Assembly (NCBI RefSeq): GCF_016862795.1
Contig: NZ_BONQ01000167.1
Coordinates: 37,904 to 101,903 of the forward strand
Source of the DNA: Dactylosporangium siamense
GTDB taxonomy: Bacteria; Actinomycetota; Actinomycetes; Mycobacteriales; Micromonosporaceae
Length of the DNA stretch: 64,000 nucleotides
Direction: 5' to 3'
The position numbers and the translations under genes were made by a program. The notes under the pieces were generated by a model. The model worked only from the letters and a program-made list of their open reading frames with translations, made no database searches and was not told the origin of the DNA. This document shows, piece after piece, positions 33,719 through 49,400 of the stretch. Every line of letters begins with the position of its first letter. The stretch's first letter is position 1.

Positions 33719-36172
33719 ATGTCGCGCGCCATTGCCGTGCGCGCGGTGCTGGCCTTCGCCGTGTTGGCGGTCTCCGGGTGGCTCGTCGCCACCCGACCGC
33801 CCCGGCTCGGCCTGGACCTGCGTGGCGGCACCCAGATCGTGCTGGAAACCCGGGACGGTGAGTTCGCCGAGGCGAACGCCACCACCACCGACGACGCTCT
33901 CGAGATCCTCCGCCGGCGCGTCGACGCGCTCGGCGTGACCGAACCGACCGTGACCCGCGCCGGTGAGCGGCGCATCATCGTCGAGCTGCCCGGCGTCACC
34001 GACCCCGCCGAGGCGGTGCGGGTGATCGGCCGGACCGGCCAGTTGCTGTTCCGCCCGGTCCTCGGCCCCGCCCCGGCCGAGCCGGGCCCGGGTGCCGGTG
34101 CCACACCGGCACCCACATCGCCGCCACCGGCGACGCAGCCACCCACGACGCAAGCGCCCACGACGCAAGCACCCACGACGCAAGCGCCCACGACGCCGGC
34201 GCCCGCCGGGGCGGCGAACGGCGCGGAGGTCGTGCTGCCGGACGAGGAAGGCCGTCGGCTGCGGCTCGGCCCGGCCGTCGTGTTCGGCCACGACGTCGCC
34301 GACGCGGACGCGGTCGCCGGGCCGGCCGGCTGGCGGGTGACGCTCGACTTCCGCGACAAGGGCGCGGCGGCGTGGCGGACGCTGACCGCCGCGGCCGCCT
34401 GCGCCCCCGACGGCGATCCGGCGCGCCGGGTGGCGATCGTGCTGGACGGTCAGGTCATCTCCTCACCGCAGGTCGGCCGGAACGTGACCTGCGAGGTCGG
34501 CATCACCGGTGGCACCACCGAGATCACCGGCTCGTTCACCGTCGCGGAGGCCAAGGACCTGGCGTTGCTCATCCGGTCCGGTGGGCTGCCGGTGCCGGTG
34601 GAGATCATCGAGCAGCGCACGGTCGGACCCACGCTCGGTGCGGCGGCCGTGACGGCGTCCGCGTGGGCCGGGGTCATCGGCACGATCGCCACGATCCTGT
34701 TCATCGTCGCGGCGTACCGGCTGGTCGGCGGCGTGGCGGCGGTCGCGCTGACCGCGTACGGCCTCGTCTCGTACGCGGCCCTGCTCGCCGTCGGGGCTAC
34801 GTTGACGCTGCCCGGGCTGGCCGGGTTCGTGCTCGCGATCGGCATGGCCGTCGACGCGAACGTCCTGGTCTTCGAGCGGGCCAGGGAGGAGTACGCCGAC
34901 GGCGCCGGCCGGCGTGGTCTGCGCGGCGCGCTGCGGGCGGGGTTCACCCACGCCTGGTCGGCGATCGCCGACTCGAACGCCACCACCCTGCTCGCGGCCG
35001 GTCTGCTGTTCGCCTTCGCCGCCGGGCCGGTCCGCGGCTTCGGTGTCACGCTGTCGATCGGTGTGCTCGCGTCCATGTTCACCGCGCTGGTGCTGACCCG
35101 TACCCTCGCGATGCCGCTGGTGCACAGCCGGTGGCTGGCCGCCCGGCCCGCCTGGAGCGGTCTCGCCGGGCTCGGGCGGGTGCGGCGCCGGCTCGAACGG
35201 CGCCCGCCGGACCTCATGGGTCGCCGGCGGATATGGCTGACGATCTCGGCCGTCGCCGTCGTGATCGCGGTGATCGGCGTCGGGGTGCGGGGGCTGAACC
35301 TCGGCGTCGAGTTCACCGGCGGGCGGCTGGTGGAATACCGCGTCTCGGCGCCGCTGTCCATCGACGCCGCCCGGGCCGCGGTGCAGGACGCCGGCCTGGA
35401 ACGGGCGGTGGTGAACACGACGGGCCCGGACGACCTCAGCGTCCGCGCCGGCGGGTTCGACGACGCGACCGAGGCCGACGTCCGCGCCGCCCTGGAGCGG
35501 GCGGGCGGCGGTGAGGTGCAGCGCCTGCGGGACGAGGCGATCGGACCGTCGCTCGGCGCCGAGCTGCGGCGCAACGCCCTCGTCGCCCTCGCCGTGGCGC
35601 TGGGCGCTCAGCTGCTCTACCTGGCGGTCCGGTTCCGGTGGCGGTGGGGAACCGCGGCGGTCCTCGCGATGGCCCACGACGTGCTGCTGCTCGTCGGGGT
35701 CTTCGCGTGGCTCGGCAAGCCGGTCGACGGCGTGTTCCTGGCCGCGCTGCTGACCGTCGTCGGCTACTCGATCAACGACTCGGTGGTGATCTTCGACCGG
35801 ATCCGGGAACTGGTCCGCGGCGACCCGCGGCGCAGGGTGCCGTTCGCGCGGCACGCCAACATCGGCTGCCTGCAGACCGTCCCCAGGACGATCAACACCG
35901 GCCTGGGCGCGATGTTCATCCTCACCGCGCTGCTGGTCCTGGGCGGCGACTCCCTCGCCGACTTCGCGCTCGCCCTGCTCGTCGGGATCGGCGTCGGCAC
36001 CTACTCGTCGGTCTTCCTCGCCGCCCCCTTGGCGGTGTCGCTCGAGGGCGATCGCGGAGGTCGGGGTGATCGGCCGGTGACCAGGCAGCCGGCCGGCCGC
36101 CGGCCGGTCACCGCGGGCGAGGGGCCCGTGGGAACGAAGCCGGCAGTGATCGTCGTGCGCCGCACCGGCTGA
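33719..36172 (+). CDS. secDF: SecD-SecF fusion translocase subunit
   Basis: A protein of 817 aa. ATG 33719 follows GAGGAG. The SecD half opens with one membrane helix and GLDLRGGTQIVLETRDG, continues with the periplasmic P1 domain and a short Thr/Gln/Ala/Pro repeat insert (about 142-161), then TEITGSFTVAEAKDLALLIRSG and the first membrane bundle containing AIGMAVDANVLVFER. The SecF half starts near residue 500 (GVEFTGGRLVEYRV) and ends with GYSINDSVVIFDRIRE. It would use proton motive force to help proteins leave the Sec channel. Actinobacteria normally carry separate secD and secF beside yajC; a fused copy in this context is an additional paralogue. A bidirectional terminator follows. Confidence 0.88.
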   Translation: MSRAIAVRAVLAFAVLAVSGWLVATRPPRLGLDLRGGTQIVLETRDGEFAEANATTTDDALEILRRRVDALGVTEPTVTRAGERRIIVELPGVTDPAEAVRVIGRTGQLLFRPVLGPAPAEPGPGAGATPAPTSPPPATQPPTTQAPTTQAPTTQAPTTPAPAGAANGAEVVLPDEEGRRLRLGPAVVFGHDVADADAVAGPAGWRVTLDFRDKGAAAWRTLTAAAACAPDGDPARRVAIVLDGQVISSPQVGRNVTCEVGITGGTTEITGSFTVAEAKDLALLIRSGGLPVPVEIIEQRTVGPTLGAAAVTASAWAGVIGTIATILFIVAAYRLVGGVAAVALTAYGLVSYAALLAVGATLTLPGLAGFVLAIGMAVDANVLVFERAREEYADGAGRRGLRGALRAGFTHAWSAIADSNATTLLAAGLLFAFAAGPVRGFGVTLSIGVLASMFTALVLTRTLAMPLVHSRWLAARPAWSGLAGLGRVRRRLERRPPDLMGRRRIWLTISAVAVVIAVIGVGVRGLNLGVEFTGGRLVEYRVSAPLSIDAARAAVQDAGLERAVVNTTGPDDLSVRAGGFDDATEADVRAALERAGGGEVQRLRDEAIGPSLGAELRRNALVALAVALGAQLLYLAVRFRWRWGTAAVLAMAHDVLLLVGVFAWLGKPVDGVFLAALLTVVGYSINDSVVIFDRIRELVRGDPRRRVPFARHANIGCLQTVPRTINTGLGAMFILTALLVLGGDSLADFALALLVGIGVGTYSSVFLAAPLAVSLEGDRGGRGDRPVTRQPAGRRPVTAGEGPVGTKPAVIVVRRTG
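34142..34201 (+). repeat. 15-bp tandem repeat within secDF
   Basis: Four units of a 15-bp repeat (CCCACGACGCAAGCG; the last one degenerate) encode PTTQA. They extend a linker in the periplasmic part of SecDF. Multiples of three keep the frame, so copy number could vary without loss of function. Confidence 0.85.
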
Positions 36173-36182
36173 CCGCGGCGGC

Positions 36183-36221
36183 CCGCCGTCGTCGGAAACC
36201 CACGTCTTCCGACGACGGCGG
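36183..36221. terminator. Bidirectional terminator between secDF and M23 peptidase
   Basis: A perfect 15-bp stem (CCGCCGTCGTCGGAA / TTCCGACGACGGCGG) with a 9-nt loop starts 11 nt after the secDF stop and ends 20 nt before the stop of the convergent peptidase gene. Confidence 0.85.
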
Positions 36222-36241
36222 CCCGCCGCGGCGACGGGTGG

Positions 36242-37036
36242 TCAGCAGCGGGGGACGCCGGGGATGTAGCCGTCGTAGCCGGTGAGGACGTAGGCGTCGG
36301 CGATGTAGCGGCCGGTGCCGATGCGGTCCCAGATGTTGCTGGTGCCGTAGGTGCCGTCGACGGTCGTGCCCGTGGTCTGGCAGGCGATCGTCACGCCGGT
36401 GCCGTCGGCGACCGTGCCCACGGGGTCGTAGCCCGTGCCCGGGCCGGAGCGCACGGTCAGCGGGGTGCCGGCGGTGTTCACGGTGCCGTTGCCCGAGCCG
36501 GACGGGCAGCCGTTGTCGCTGGTGTAGTTCTTCGTGCCCCAGTACAGGGCCTGGGTGCCGTTGAACTTGATCTTCACGGAGGTGCCGCCGGAGCGCTGCT
36601 CGTAGTGCAGGTGCGGGCCGGTGGAGCCGCCGGTCGTGCCGACGTAGCCGATGACCTGGCCGTAGCGCACGGTCTGGCCGACGGACACGTTGAACCGGCT
36701 CAGGTGGGCGTAGTAGGTGGTGTAACCGCCGCCGTGGTCGATCCTGACGTACTTGCCGTAGCTGGTGTTGCCGAGGTCCGTGACCCGGTCCACGGTGCCG
36801 GACGCACTGGCCACGACGGGGTCGCCGTCGTCGTTGGTCCGGTTGAAGTCGATGGCGTTGGCGGGGCTGTGGTCGGAGCGGGTCTGGCCCGACCACACCT
36901 GGCCGCACGGGAACGGGACCTTGAACGTGGGGGCCGCGAGCGCGGCGGTCGCCGGGACGACGATCACGGCGGCGGCGGCCACCAGGGTGGCGAAGGCGCG
37001 GATCATGGCGCGCCGGCGCGGAAAGAAATTCACCAT
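36242..37036 (-). CDS. Secreted M23 peptidase with SH3b-like domain
   Basis: A protein of 264 aa. Signal peptide spans residues 1 to about 35 (IRAFATLVAAAAVIVVPATAALA). The M23 lysostaphin-type domain has the HxxxxxxD ligands (DHSPANAID) and the HxH motif (GPHLHYE), so zinc binding looks intact. The C-terminal region (about 190-264; TPLTVRSGPGTGYDPVGTV) is an SH3b fold that binds cell wall. It should cut peptidoglycan cross-bridges of own or competitor cells. ATG 37036 has no clear Shine-Dalgarno, and an AT-rich GATAAAG lies just upstream, so a nearly leaderless transcript is possible. Confidence 0.9.
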   Translation of the reverse strand: MVNFFPRRRAMIRAFATLVAAAAVIVVPATAALAAPTFKVPFPCGQVWSGQTRSDHSPANAIDFNRTNDDGDPVVASASGTVDRVTDLGNTSYGKYVRIDHGGGYTTYYAHLSRFNVSVGQTVRYGQVIGYVGTTGGSTGPHLHYEQRSGGTSVKIKFNGTQALYWGTKNYTSDNGCPSGSGNGTVNTAGTPLTVRSGPGTGYDPVGTVADGTGVTIACQTTGTTVDGTYGTSNIWDRIGTGRYIADAYVLTGYDGYIPGVPRC

Positions 37037-37143
37037 GCCCGCGACTTTATCGTCAATTATCTATGCGCGTAAGGTCGGAGCCTGTCTATGTGTGGAAGGT
37101 CGGAACTTGCTGTCGTGGGGTGCCGTGACCAAGACTGTGCGGC

Positions 37144-38334
37144 ATGGTTTCGACGGGTGCCGACCATCGATGGTTCGCCGTGGGCACCTCGGGTGCGGCC
37201 GACCCCCGCGCGGCCGGCGCGACGGCGGCCCGGGCCGCCGTCGGTGACCGCGACGACGCCCGCCTGCTCATGGTGTTCTGTTCGGCGCTGCACGACCCGG
37301 TGGCCGTCCTCGCCGGGATCCGTCCGGTGGCCGGTGCCACGCCGCTGATCGGGTGCTCGACGACCGCCGTCATCGCCGCCGGGCAGTCCGATGTGGACTC
37401 CGGCGTCTCGGTCGTCGCCCTGGGAGGGCCGGGCTTCGACGTGACCACCGGGGTCAGCCTGGACGTGAGCGGGCGGCAGCGGGAGGCTGGCGCCGAGGTC
37501 ACGGACCGCGTCACCCGGGCCGGCACCGGCCGCCGGCACCAGGTGCTGGTGCTGCTGACCGACGGCCTGGTGGTCGGGCAGGAGGAGATGCTCGCGGGGG
37601 CCTACAGTGTCGTCGGTGCGAGCATGCCCATGGTCGGGGGTGCGTCGACGCCACACCCGACGGCGGCCCGGCACACCTTCCAGTTCCACGGTGACCAGGT
37701 CGTCGCGGACGCGGTCGTCGGCGCCGTCATCGCGTCCGACGGGCCGTTCGGCGTCGGGTTGCGGCACGGCTGGCGCAAGGTCGGCGAGCCGATGATCGTC
37801 ACCAAGAGCGACCGCAACGAGGTGCTGACCCTGGACGACCGGCCGGCGGTCGAGGCGTACCTGAGCCGGTTGGGTGCGCCACCGGAGGCGTTCGCCGACC
37901 CGCCGGCGTTCGAGCGGTTCGCGGAGTGCCGGCCGATCGGGGTGCGCAGCCGCGGGGGCGAGGTGGTCCGCAACGTCGGCAACTCGTCCGGTCTGGCCCG
38001 TGGCGTGCTGTGCTCGTCCGGAGAGGTGCCGGAGGGCGGCGTGATCTGGCCGATGGAGGGTGACGTCGACACCGTGCTGCAGGCGGCCGACGACGCCTGC
38101 CGGGACGCGGTGGCGGGCCTGGCGGGCGCGGCGCCGCTCGGGTTGATCGCGTTCGACTGCGAGACACGGGCCAGGCTCCTGGGCCCCGACGGCCAGCGCC
38201 GGGAGGTGCGCAGGATGGCGGCCCATGCCCGCCCGGCACCCCTCGCCGGCCTGTACACCTGGGGCGAGGTCGCCCGGACGAAAGGGATCAACGCCTTCCA
38301 CAACCAGACGCTGGTCGTCCTCGCGGTCGGCTGA
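37144..38334 (+). CDS. FIST N/C-domain sensory protein
   Basis: A protein of 396 aa. FIST_N covers about 15-220 (TPLIGCSTTAVI is its signature, then LVLLTDGL and GGASTP) and FIST_C about 225-375 (ending GLYTWGEVARTKGINAFHNQT). FIST proteins are thought to bind small ligands, perhaps amino acids, and pass the signal to linked output proteins. The next gene, 1 nt beyond the stop, is a GGDEF-EAL protein, so the pair is a ligand-to-cyclic-di-GMP circuit by family precedent. No Shine-Dalgarno is evident before ATG 37144. Confidence 0.88.
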   Translation: MVSTGADHRWFAVGTSGAADPRAAGATAARAAVGDRDDARLLMVFCSALHDPVAVLAGIRPVAGATPLIGCSTTAVIAAGQSDVDSGVSVVALGGPGFDVTTGVSLDVSGRQREAGAEVTDRVTRAGTGRRHQVLVLLTDGLVVGQEEMLAGAYSVVGASMPMVGGASTPHPTAARHTFQFHGDQVVADAVVGAVIASDGPFGVGLRHGWRKVGEPMIVTKSDRNEVLTLDDRPAVEAYLSRLGAPPEAFADPPAFERFAECRPIGVRSRGGEVVRNVGNSSGLARGVLCSSGEVPEGGVIWPMEGDVDTVLQAADDACRDAVAGLAGAAPLGLIAFDCETRARLLGPDGQRREVRRMAAHARPAPLAGLYTWGEVARTKGINAFHNQTLVVLAVG

Positions 38335-38335
38335 C

Positions 38336-40594
38336 ATGCTGCCACCGGCGACCGCGCTGCCAACCCAGCAACTGGCGGAGTTCCTGGCCGTCATCTCCGC
38401 CGTCCCCGACGAGCCGACGGCGACCAGGGTCGCGGCCGAGCGGGCCGCCCGGGCCCTGGAGGCCGAGGTCGGTGTCGTGCTCGACGGGCCGGTGGTGATC
38501 AGCGCCGTCGGGTTCCCGGCGGGCCGGACACCCGGCGCCGACCTGGCCGAGGTGGCCCGCGGCGAGCGCACCGTGCTCGAGGTGCCCGGCGCCGGGCCGT
38601 GCCGCACGGCCGTCGCGCCGGTCGCCGGCCAGCTCCGCGGTCACCTGGTGGTCGCCAGGTCCGGCGACGACGGGTTCACCGCGGACGAGGTGAGCCTGCT
38701 GCGCGGGATGGCCCGGGTCCTCGAGCTGACCGTCGCCCGGCTGCACACCCTCGCGGCCGAACGCCGGCGGGCCGCCGAGAACGTCCAGCTCCTCGCCGCC
38801 CTGCAGGAGCGCCACCGGCTGCTCGAGGAGCTGTCGAAGGTGCAGCGGGCCATCGCCCGCCACGAGCCGCTGCAGTCGATCCTCGACGCGATCACGGCCG
38901 GGGCCCGGGACCTGCTCGGCGACGACGCCGCCGGCCTGCGCCTGCGCGACCCGGACGACGCCGGGATGACGGTGCTGCACGCCGGCCGGGGACTGCCGCC
39001 GGGCCAGGAGCAGCGCCGCGCCCGGGTCGAGGACGCCGGCGTCGCCGGTCAGGCCATGCTGCGCGACGACCTCGTCGTGGCGGAGCGCTCCGGGGAAGGC
39101 GGCCTGCGCTCCGTGATGGCCGCGCCGGTGCACGACAACGGCGTCGTGGTCGGCGGCCTCCTGGTCGGGGCGTACCAGCCCCGCCGGTACAGCGCCCGGG
39201 CCCGGGAGACGCTGCGGGTCTTCGCCGACCAGGTGAGCCTCGCGGTGACCGACCACCGGACCCGCGAGAAGGCGTACGAGGCGCACCACGACCCGCTCAC
39301 CGGGCTGGCCAGCCGGGCACTGTTCCTGGAGCGGCTGGAACACGGCCTGGCCGGCGCCGCCCGGCACCCCGGCCGGGTCGCGGTGCTGTTCATCGACCTC
39401 GACCGGTTCAAGGTCGTGAACGACTCCCTCGGGCACGCCGCGGGCGACGCGCTGCTGATCGAGGCGGCGCACCGGCTGCGCTCGTGCCTGCGGCGCACCG
39501 ACACGGCGGCCCGCATCGGCGGGGACGAGTTCGCCGTCGCGCTGTTCGACCTGGCCGCCGGCGAGGCGGAGAAGATCGCGCAGCGGATGCTGGGCCTGCT
39601 CCAGGACCCGTTCGAGGTGCTCGGCAAGGAGGTGTTCGTCAACGCGAGCATCGGCGTCACCTTCAACCAGGACAGCGACGGCACGGCCGGCGGCGGCACG
39701 GGGGAGGACCTGATCCGCGCCGCGGACCTCGCGATGTATCAGGCCAAACGCAACGGCAAGGGCCGCTACGAACTGTTCGAGCCGGCGATGCAGGAGCGGC
39801 TGCTGCGCACGCTCGACCTGGAGGCCGATCTGCGCCGGGCCGTCGAGCGCGACGAGTTCGTCCTGCGCTACCAGCCGATCTTCGATCTCAGGGACGGCCG
39901 GATCGTCGCCGTCGAGGCCCTCGTCCGGTGGCACCACCCGGACCGTGGCATCGTCCCACCCGGGCAGTTCGTGCCGCTGGCCGAGGAGACCGGACTGATC
40001 GTGCCCATCGGCGGCTGGGTGCTGCGGGAGGCGTGCCGGCGGGCCGGCGCCTGGAACGCGGCCGGCCGGCCGCCGCTGACGGTGCAGGTGAACCTGTCGG
40101 CGCGCCAGCTCCAGGAGCCCGACCTGCCGGAGCTCGTGACCCGGGCGCTGGGCGACGCCGGCCTCGACCCGTCCCGCCTGGTCCTGGAGCTCACCGAGTC
40201 GCAGCTCCTCGACGACACCGAGGCGATGATCCCCCGCCTCGGTGAGCTCAAACGGGTCGGGGTGCGGCTGGCGCTCGACGACTTCGGCACCGGCCACTCG
40301 GCGCTCGCGTACCTCCGCCGGTTCCCGATCGACATGATCAAGATCGACCGGTCGTTCGTGGCGGAGACGGAGCGCGACCTGGCGCCGGCGCCCTCCCTCG
40401 CCAGCGCCATCGTGCAGCTCGGGCGGACCCTCCGGCTCGTCGTCGTCGCCGAAGGCATCGAGACCCCGCAGCAGCAGCGCCGGTTGCGCGACGCCGGCTG
40501 CCATCTGGGCCAGGGCTACCGGTTCGCCGCGGAGCTGCCGCACCACGAGGTCGAGGCGCTGCTCACCGGCGGTGCAGCCGAGCGGTGGCGATGA
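38336..40594 (+). CDS. GAF-GGDEF-EAL cyclic-di-GMP enzyme
   Basis: A protein of 752 aa; ATG 38336 follows the FIST stop by one base. Residues about 10-140 are a degenerate GAF-like domain and about 170-310 a second GAF (AGQAMLRDDL, MAAPVHDNG). The GGDEF domain is complete (RIGGDEFAV, about 393-401), with an inhibitory-site RRTD five residues before the motif. The EAL domain is also complete (VAVEALVRW near 525 and LDDFGTGHS near 645). The protein can therefore in principle both make and degrade cyclic-di-GMP, gated by the GAF domains and by the upstream FIST protein. Its end overlaps the convergent NRPS operon by 32 nt. Confidence 0.92.
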   Translation: MLPPATALPTQQLAEFLAVISAVPDEPTATRVAAERAARALEAEVGVVLDGPVVISAVGFPAGRTPGADLAEVARGERTVLEVPGAGPCRTAVAPVAGQLRGHLVVARSGDDGFTADEVSLLRGMARVLELTVARLHTLAAERRRAAENVQLLAALQERHRLLEELSKVQRAIARHEPLQSILDAITAGARDLLGDDAAGLRLRDPDDAGMTVLHAGRGLPPGQEQRRARVEDAGVAGQAMLRDDLVVAERSGEGGLRSVMAAPVHDNGVVVGGLLVGAYQPRRYSARARETLRVFADQVSLAVTDHRTREKAYEAHHDPLTGLASRALFLERLEHGLAGAARHPGRVAVLFIDLDRFKVVNDSLGHAAGDALLIEAAHRLRSCLRRTDTAARIGGDEFAVALFDLAAGEAEKIAQRMLGLLQDPFEVLGKEVFVNASIGVTFNQDSDGTAGGGTGEDLIRAADLAMYQAKRNGKGRYELFEPAMQERLLRTLDLEADLRRAVERDEFVLRYQPIFDLRDGRIVAVEALVRWHHPDRGIVPPGQFVPLAEETGLIVPIGGWVLREACRRAGAWNAAGRPPLTVQVNLSARQLQEPDLPELVTRALGDAGLDPSRLVLELTESQLLDDTEAMIPRLGELKRVGVRLALDDFGTGHSALAYLRRFPIDMIKIDRSFVAETERDLAPAPSLASAIVQLGRTLRLVVVAEGIETPQQQRRLRDAGCHLGQGYRFAAELPHHEVEALLTGGAAERWR

Positions 40595-40966
40595 AGTCGG
40601 TCAGGCTGTCCAGGTCGTCCAGGGCGTGCCGGGTGAAGTCGACGGTCACGTCGTACTCCACCTCGACCGCGTCGACCAGGCGGACCGTCGCGAGGGACGA
40701 CACGCCCATGGCGATGAACGAGCAGCCGGCCGCGCCGACCTCGGCCGGGGTGAGCAGGCCGTCGGACGCCTCCGCGACGGCGCCGGCCAGCCAGGCACGG
40801 ATCCGGGTGCGGGCCGGCGTCTGGTCGGTCCAGACCCGCTCGACGTGGTCGAGGCACTCGTCCCGGCTGCCGCGGTGCCCCTCGGCGACCCAGCCGGGCG
40901 GCAGGTCGTCGTCCACGGCCCAGATCGTGTACTGCTCGTCGGCGTTGATCACTACGCGGTAGTCCA

Positions 40967-40967
<1 letters not shown>
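40563..40967 (-). CDS. MbtH-like domain fused to a peptidyl carrier protein
   Basis: A protein of 134 aa; ATG 40967 overlaps the NRPS/MFS stop by one base (TGATG). Residues 1-50 carry the MbtH hallmarks: N8, EQYTIW (11-16), PPGW (to 26), GSRDECL (33-39) and VWTD (45-48). The usual WP pair is WA. From about 53 to 128 there is a four-helix carrier-like domain, with MGVSSL (87-92) in place of LGxxSL and Ser91 as the candidate phosphopantetheine site. MbtH proteins activate and solubilise adenylation domains. Fusion to a carrier protein is uncommon; it could hold the carrier close to an A domain. It is the last gene of the operon and has no terminator before the convergent gene. Confidence 0.82.
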
Positions 40968-46428
<5,461 letters not shown>

Positions 46429-46432
<4 letters not shown>

Positions 46433-49400
46433 AGGGTCTCCGCTTCCAGCAGGCCGGCCACTTCGTCGTCGGTGAGCCCGGCCAGGTCGTCGAGGAGCCG
46501 CTGCTCGACCGTGGCGGCCAGGTCGGCCAGCCGGCGATGCGTGAAGAGCAGGCGGACGGGCAGGTCGAGGTCGGTGATGGCGCGCAGCCGGGCGGCGACG
46601 CGGACGGCGAGCAGCGAGTGCCCGCCGAGGGCGAAGAAGTCGTCGTCCACGCCGGCGCCGTCGACGCCGAGGACGTCGGCCCAGACGTCGGCGACCAGCC
46701 GTTCGGCGTCGGTGCGCGGCGGCCCGGACGGTCCGGGCCGGCTGGGCACGGCGGGCAGTGACCGGCGGTCGATCTTTCCGGACGGGGTGCGGGGCAGCGC
46801 CTCGACCGCGACCCACCGGTCCGGCACCAGGTGGCCGGGCAGCTCGGCGGCGAGGCGGGCGCGGAGCGCGTCGACCGGCACGGCACCGGCCACGTAGGCG
46901 ACGAGCGCGCCGTCGTGCGCGGCCACCGCGGCCCCGGTCACCCCCGGGCAGGCGAGCAGGTGGTGCTCGACCTCGGCCGGTTCGATCCGGAACCCGCGGA
47001 TCTTCAGCTGGTCGTCGAGCCTTCCGGCGAAGTCGAGCCGGCCGTCCGCGCGCAGCCGCACGCGGTCGCCGGTGCGGTAGCAGCGCGCGCCGCGCCACGT
47101 GACGAACCGGTCCCGGGTGAGGTCGTCCCGGCCGAGGTAGCCGCGGGCCAGGCCGGTGCCGCCGAGCAGCAGCTCACCGTGCGCGCCAGGCGGCACCGGG
47201 CGCAGGTCGGCGTCGACGACCGCGACGCGCACGCCGGGCAGCGGCAGGCCGATCGCCGGGGTCCAGGCCGCGTCGCCGGCGCCGAGGTCGGTCGAGGTCG
47301 CGATGACGGTGGCTTCGGTGGGGCCGTACGTGTTGACGAGGCGCACGGTGTCGCCGAACCGGGCGCGCCACCGGGCCACGGCCGCCGCGTGGACGGCCTC
47401 ACCGCCGAGGATGACCAGCCGCAGCCGGGGCGGCCAGGCGACCGTGTCGAGCTGGGCGACCAGGTCGTGCCAGTACGCGGTGGGCAGGTCGAGCACGGTG
47501 ATCTCGGGTCCGGTGGGACCGGCGAGGACGTCGGGCAGGCTGAGCGGGCCGTCCGGGAGCAGCCGCACCGTGGCGCCGGCGGCGAGCGCGGGCCACAGCT
47601 CCTCGACGTGCGTGTCGAAGGCGAGGGGCGCGAACTGGACGATCGTGTCGCCCGGGCCGAGCCCGTAGTCGCGGCGCATCCAGTCGACCCGGGCGGCCAG
47701 GGCCCCATGGTCGACGACGACGGCCTTCGGGATGCCGGTGGATCCGGAGGTGTACAGCACGTACGCGGCGCCGTCCACCGCCGCTGCCGGCGGCAACGCC
47801 GGCCACGGTGCCTCCCCGACGGTGTGGACGGCGCCGCTGCCGGTGACGAGCTCCGCGATCCGGGCCGCCGGCTGCGCCGGGTCGACCGGCAGGTACGCGC
47901 CGCCGGCCCGCCAGACGGCGAGGAGCGCGACGATCGTGTCGATGTCCCGGTGCGCGGCGACGGCGACGACGTGACCGGCGGCTCCGGCCGCGCGCAGCCC
48001 GGCCGCCTGTTCGTCGGCCCGCCGGTTGAGCTCGGCGTAGGTCAGCGACGAAGCGCCGCAGCGCAGCGCGACCCGGTCCGGGTCCGCGTGGCGGGGCAGC
48101 TCGGACACCGGCGATGGTGCGGCCGCGACGGGTGCCGGGGCGGCGAGGGCGGCGATCAGGGCCTCGTCGTCGGGGGTCAGCAGCGGCAGCGCGCCGGCCG
48201 GGGTGGCCGGGTCGGCGGCGATCGCGGCGCACAGCACCTCGAACCGGCGCGCCCAGCGCTCGACGGTCGCCGCGTCGAGCAGGTCGGTGTCGTAGCCGAA
48301 GACGAGCGTGAGCCCGCCGGCGGCCCGCCACGCCTCCAGCATCAGGTCGAACTTGGCCTGCCGGTAGCCGGAGTCGAAGAACGACGCGCGCAGGTCGGCG
48401 AACTCCTCGACCGGGGTGCCTTCGTCCTGGGTGTGCAGGATGCACATGGTCCGGAACAACGGCTCCGCCGCCGCGCCGAGGTGTTCGAACGGCGCCTCGG
48501 CGTGGGTGAGCGCGTCGAGGACGCTTTCGCGGGCCCGGCCGAGCAGGCCGGTGAACGGTTCGTCCGGGTCGACGTGGTTGCGCAGCACGACGGTCCGGGC
48601 GAAGTAGCCGACGGCCCGTTCCAGCTCGACCCGGTCCCGGGCCGCCAGGGTCGAGCCGACGAGGACGTCGGACTGGCCGGTGTGCCGGGCGAGCAGCACC
48701 TGGTAGGCGGCGAGCAGCACGGCGAACAGGCTGGTGCGGGCGCCGGCGGCCAGGTCCTCGAGCCGGCCGGTGACGTCGGCGGGCAGGTGGGCGCCGGTGA
48801 ACGCGCCGCGGTGGGTGGGTTCGGCCGGGCGGGGCCGGTCGGTCGGCAGGTCGAGCGCGGTCGGGTCGCTGAGCCGGTCCCGCCAGTAGGCGAGGTCGGC
48901 TTCGAGGTCACCGTCCGCCGCCGGCACGGGTGGCAGCGGCGCCAGCGGCCGACCGGCGTACAGCGCGGCGAGGTCCTCCCGCAGCACGTTGAGCGACCAG
49001 CCGTCCCCGGCGATGTGGTGCACGACCAGGCACAGGACGTGGTCGGCGGGGCCGAGCCGCAGCAGCGTGGCCCGCACCGGCGCGCCGGCCCGCAGGTCGA
49101 ACGACGCGTTCGTCCGCCGCGCGACCGCGGCCCGGGCCGCCGTCTCGGACTCCACGTCGAGGACCTCGAGCGGCACCGTCGCCGGTCCGATGTGGACGCC
49201 CGCGTCGCCGGCGACCTCCGGGTAGCCGCACCGCAGTGCGACGTGCCGGGCCGCGAGGCCGTCCAGGGCCCGCCGCAGCGCGCCGCCGTCGAGGGGGCCG
49301 CGCAGGCGGAGCACCAGGAACATGTTGTACGCGGCGTCGCCGGGGTCGAGCCGTTGCAGGAACCAGAGCCGGCGCTGGGCGTCGGTCAGCGGCGGCGGGC

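Noticed and set aside
34142..34201. Iteron or origin-like repeat
   Set aside because: The 15-bp repeats are in frame within secDF and encode a linker.
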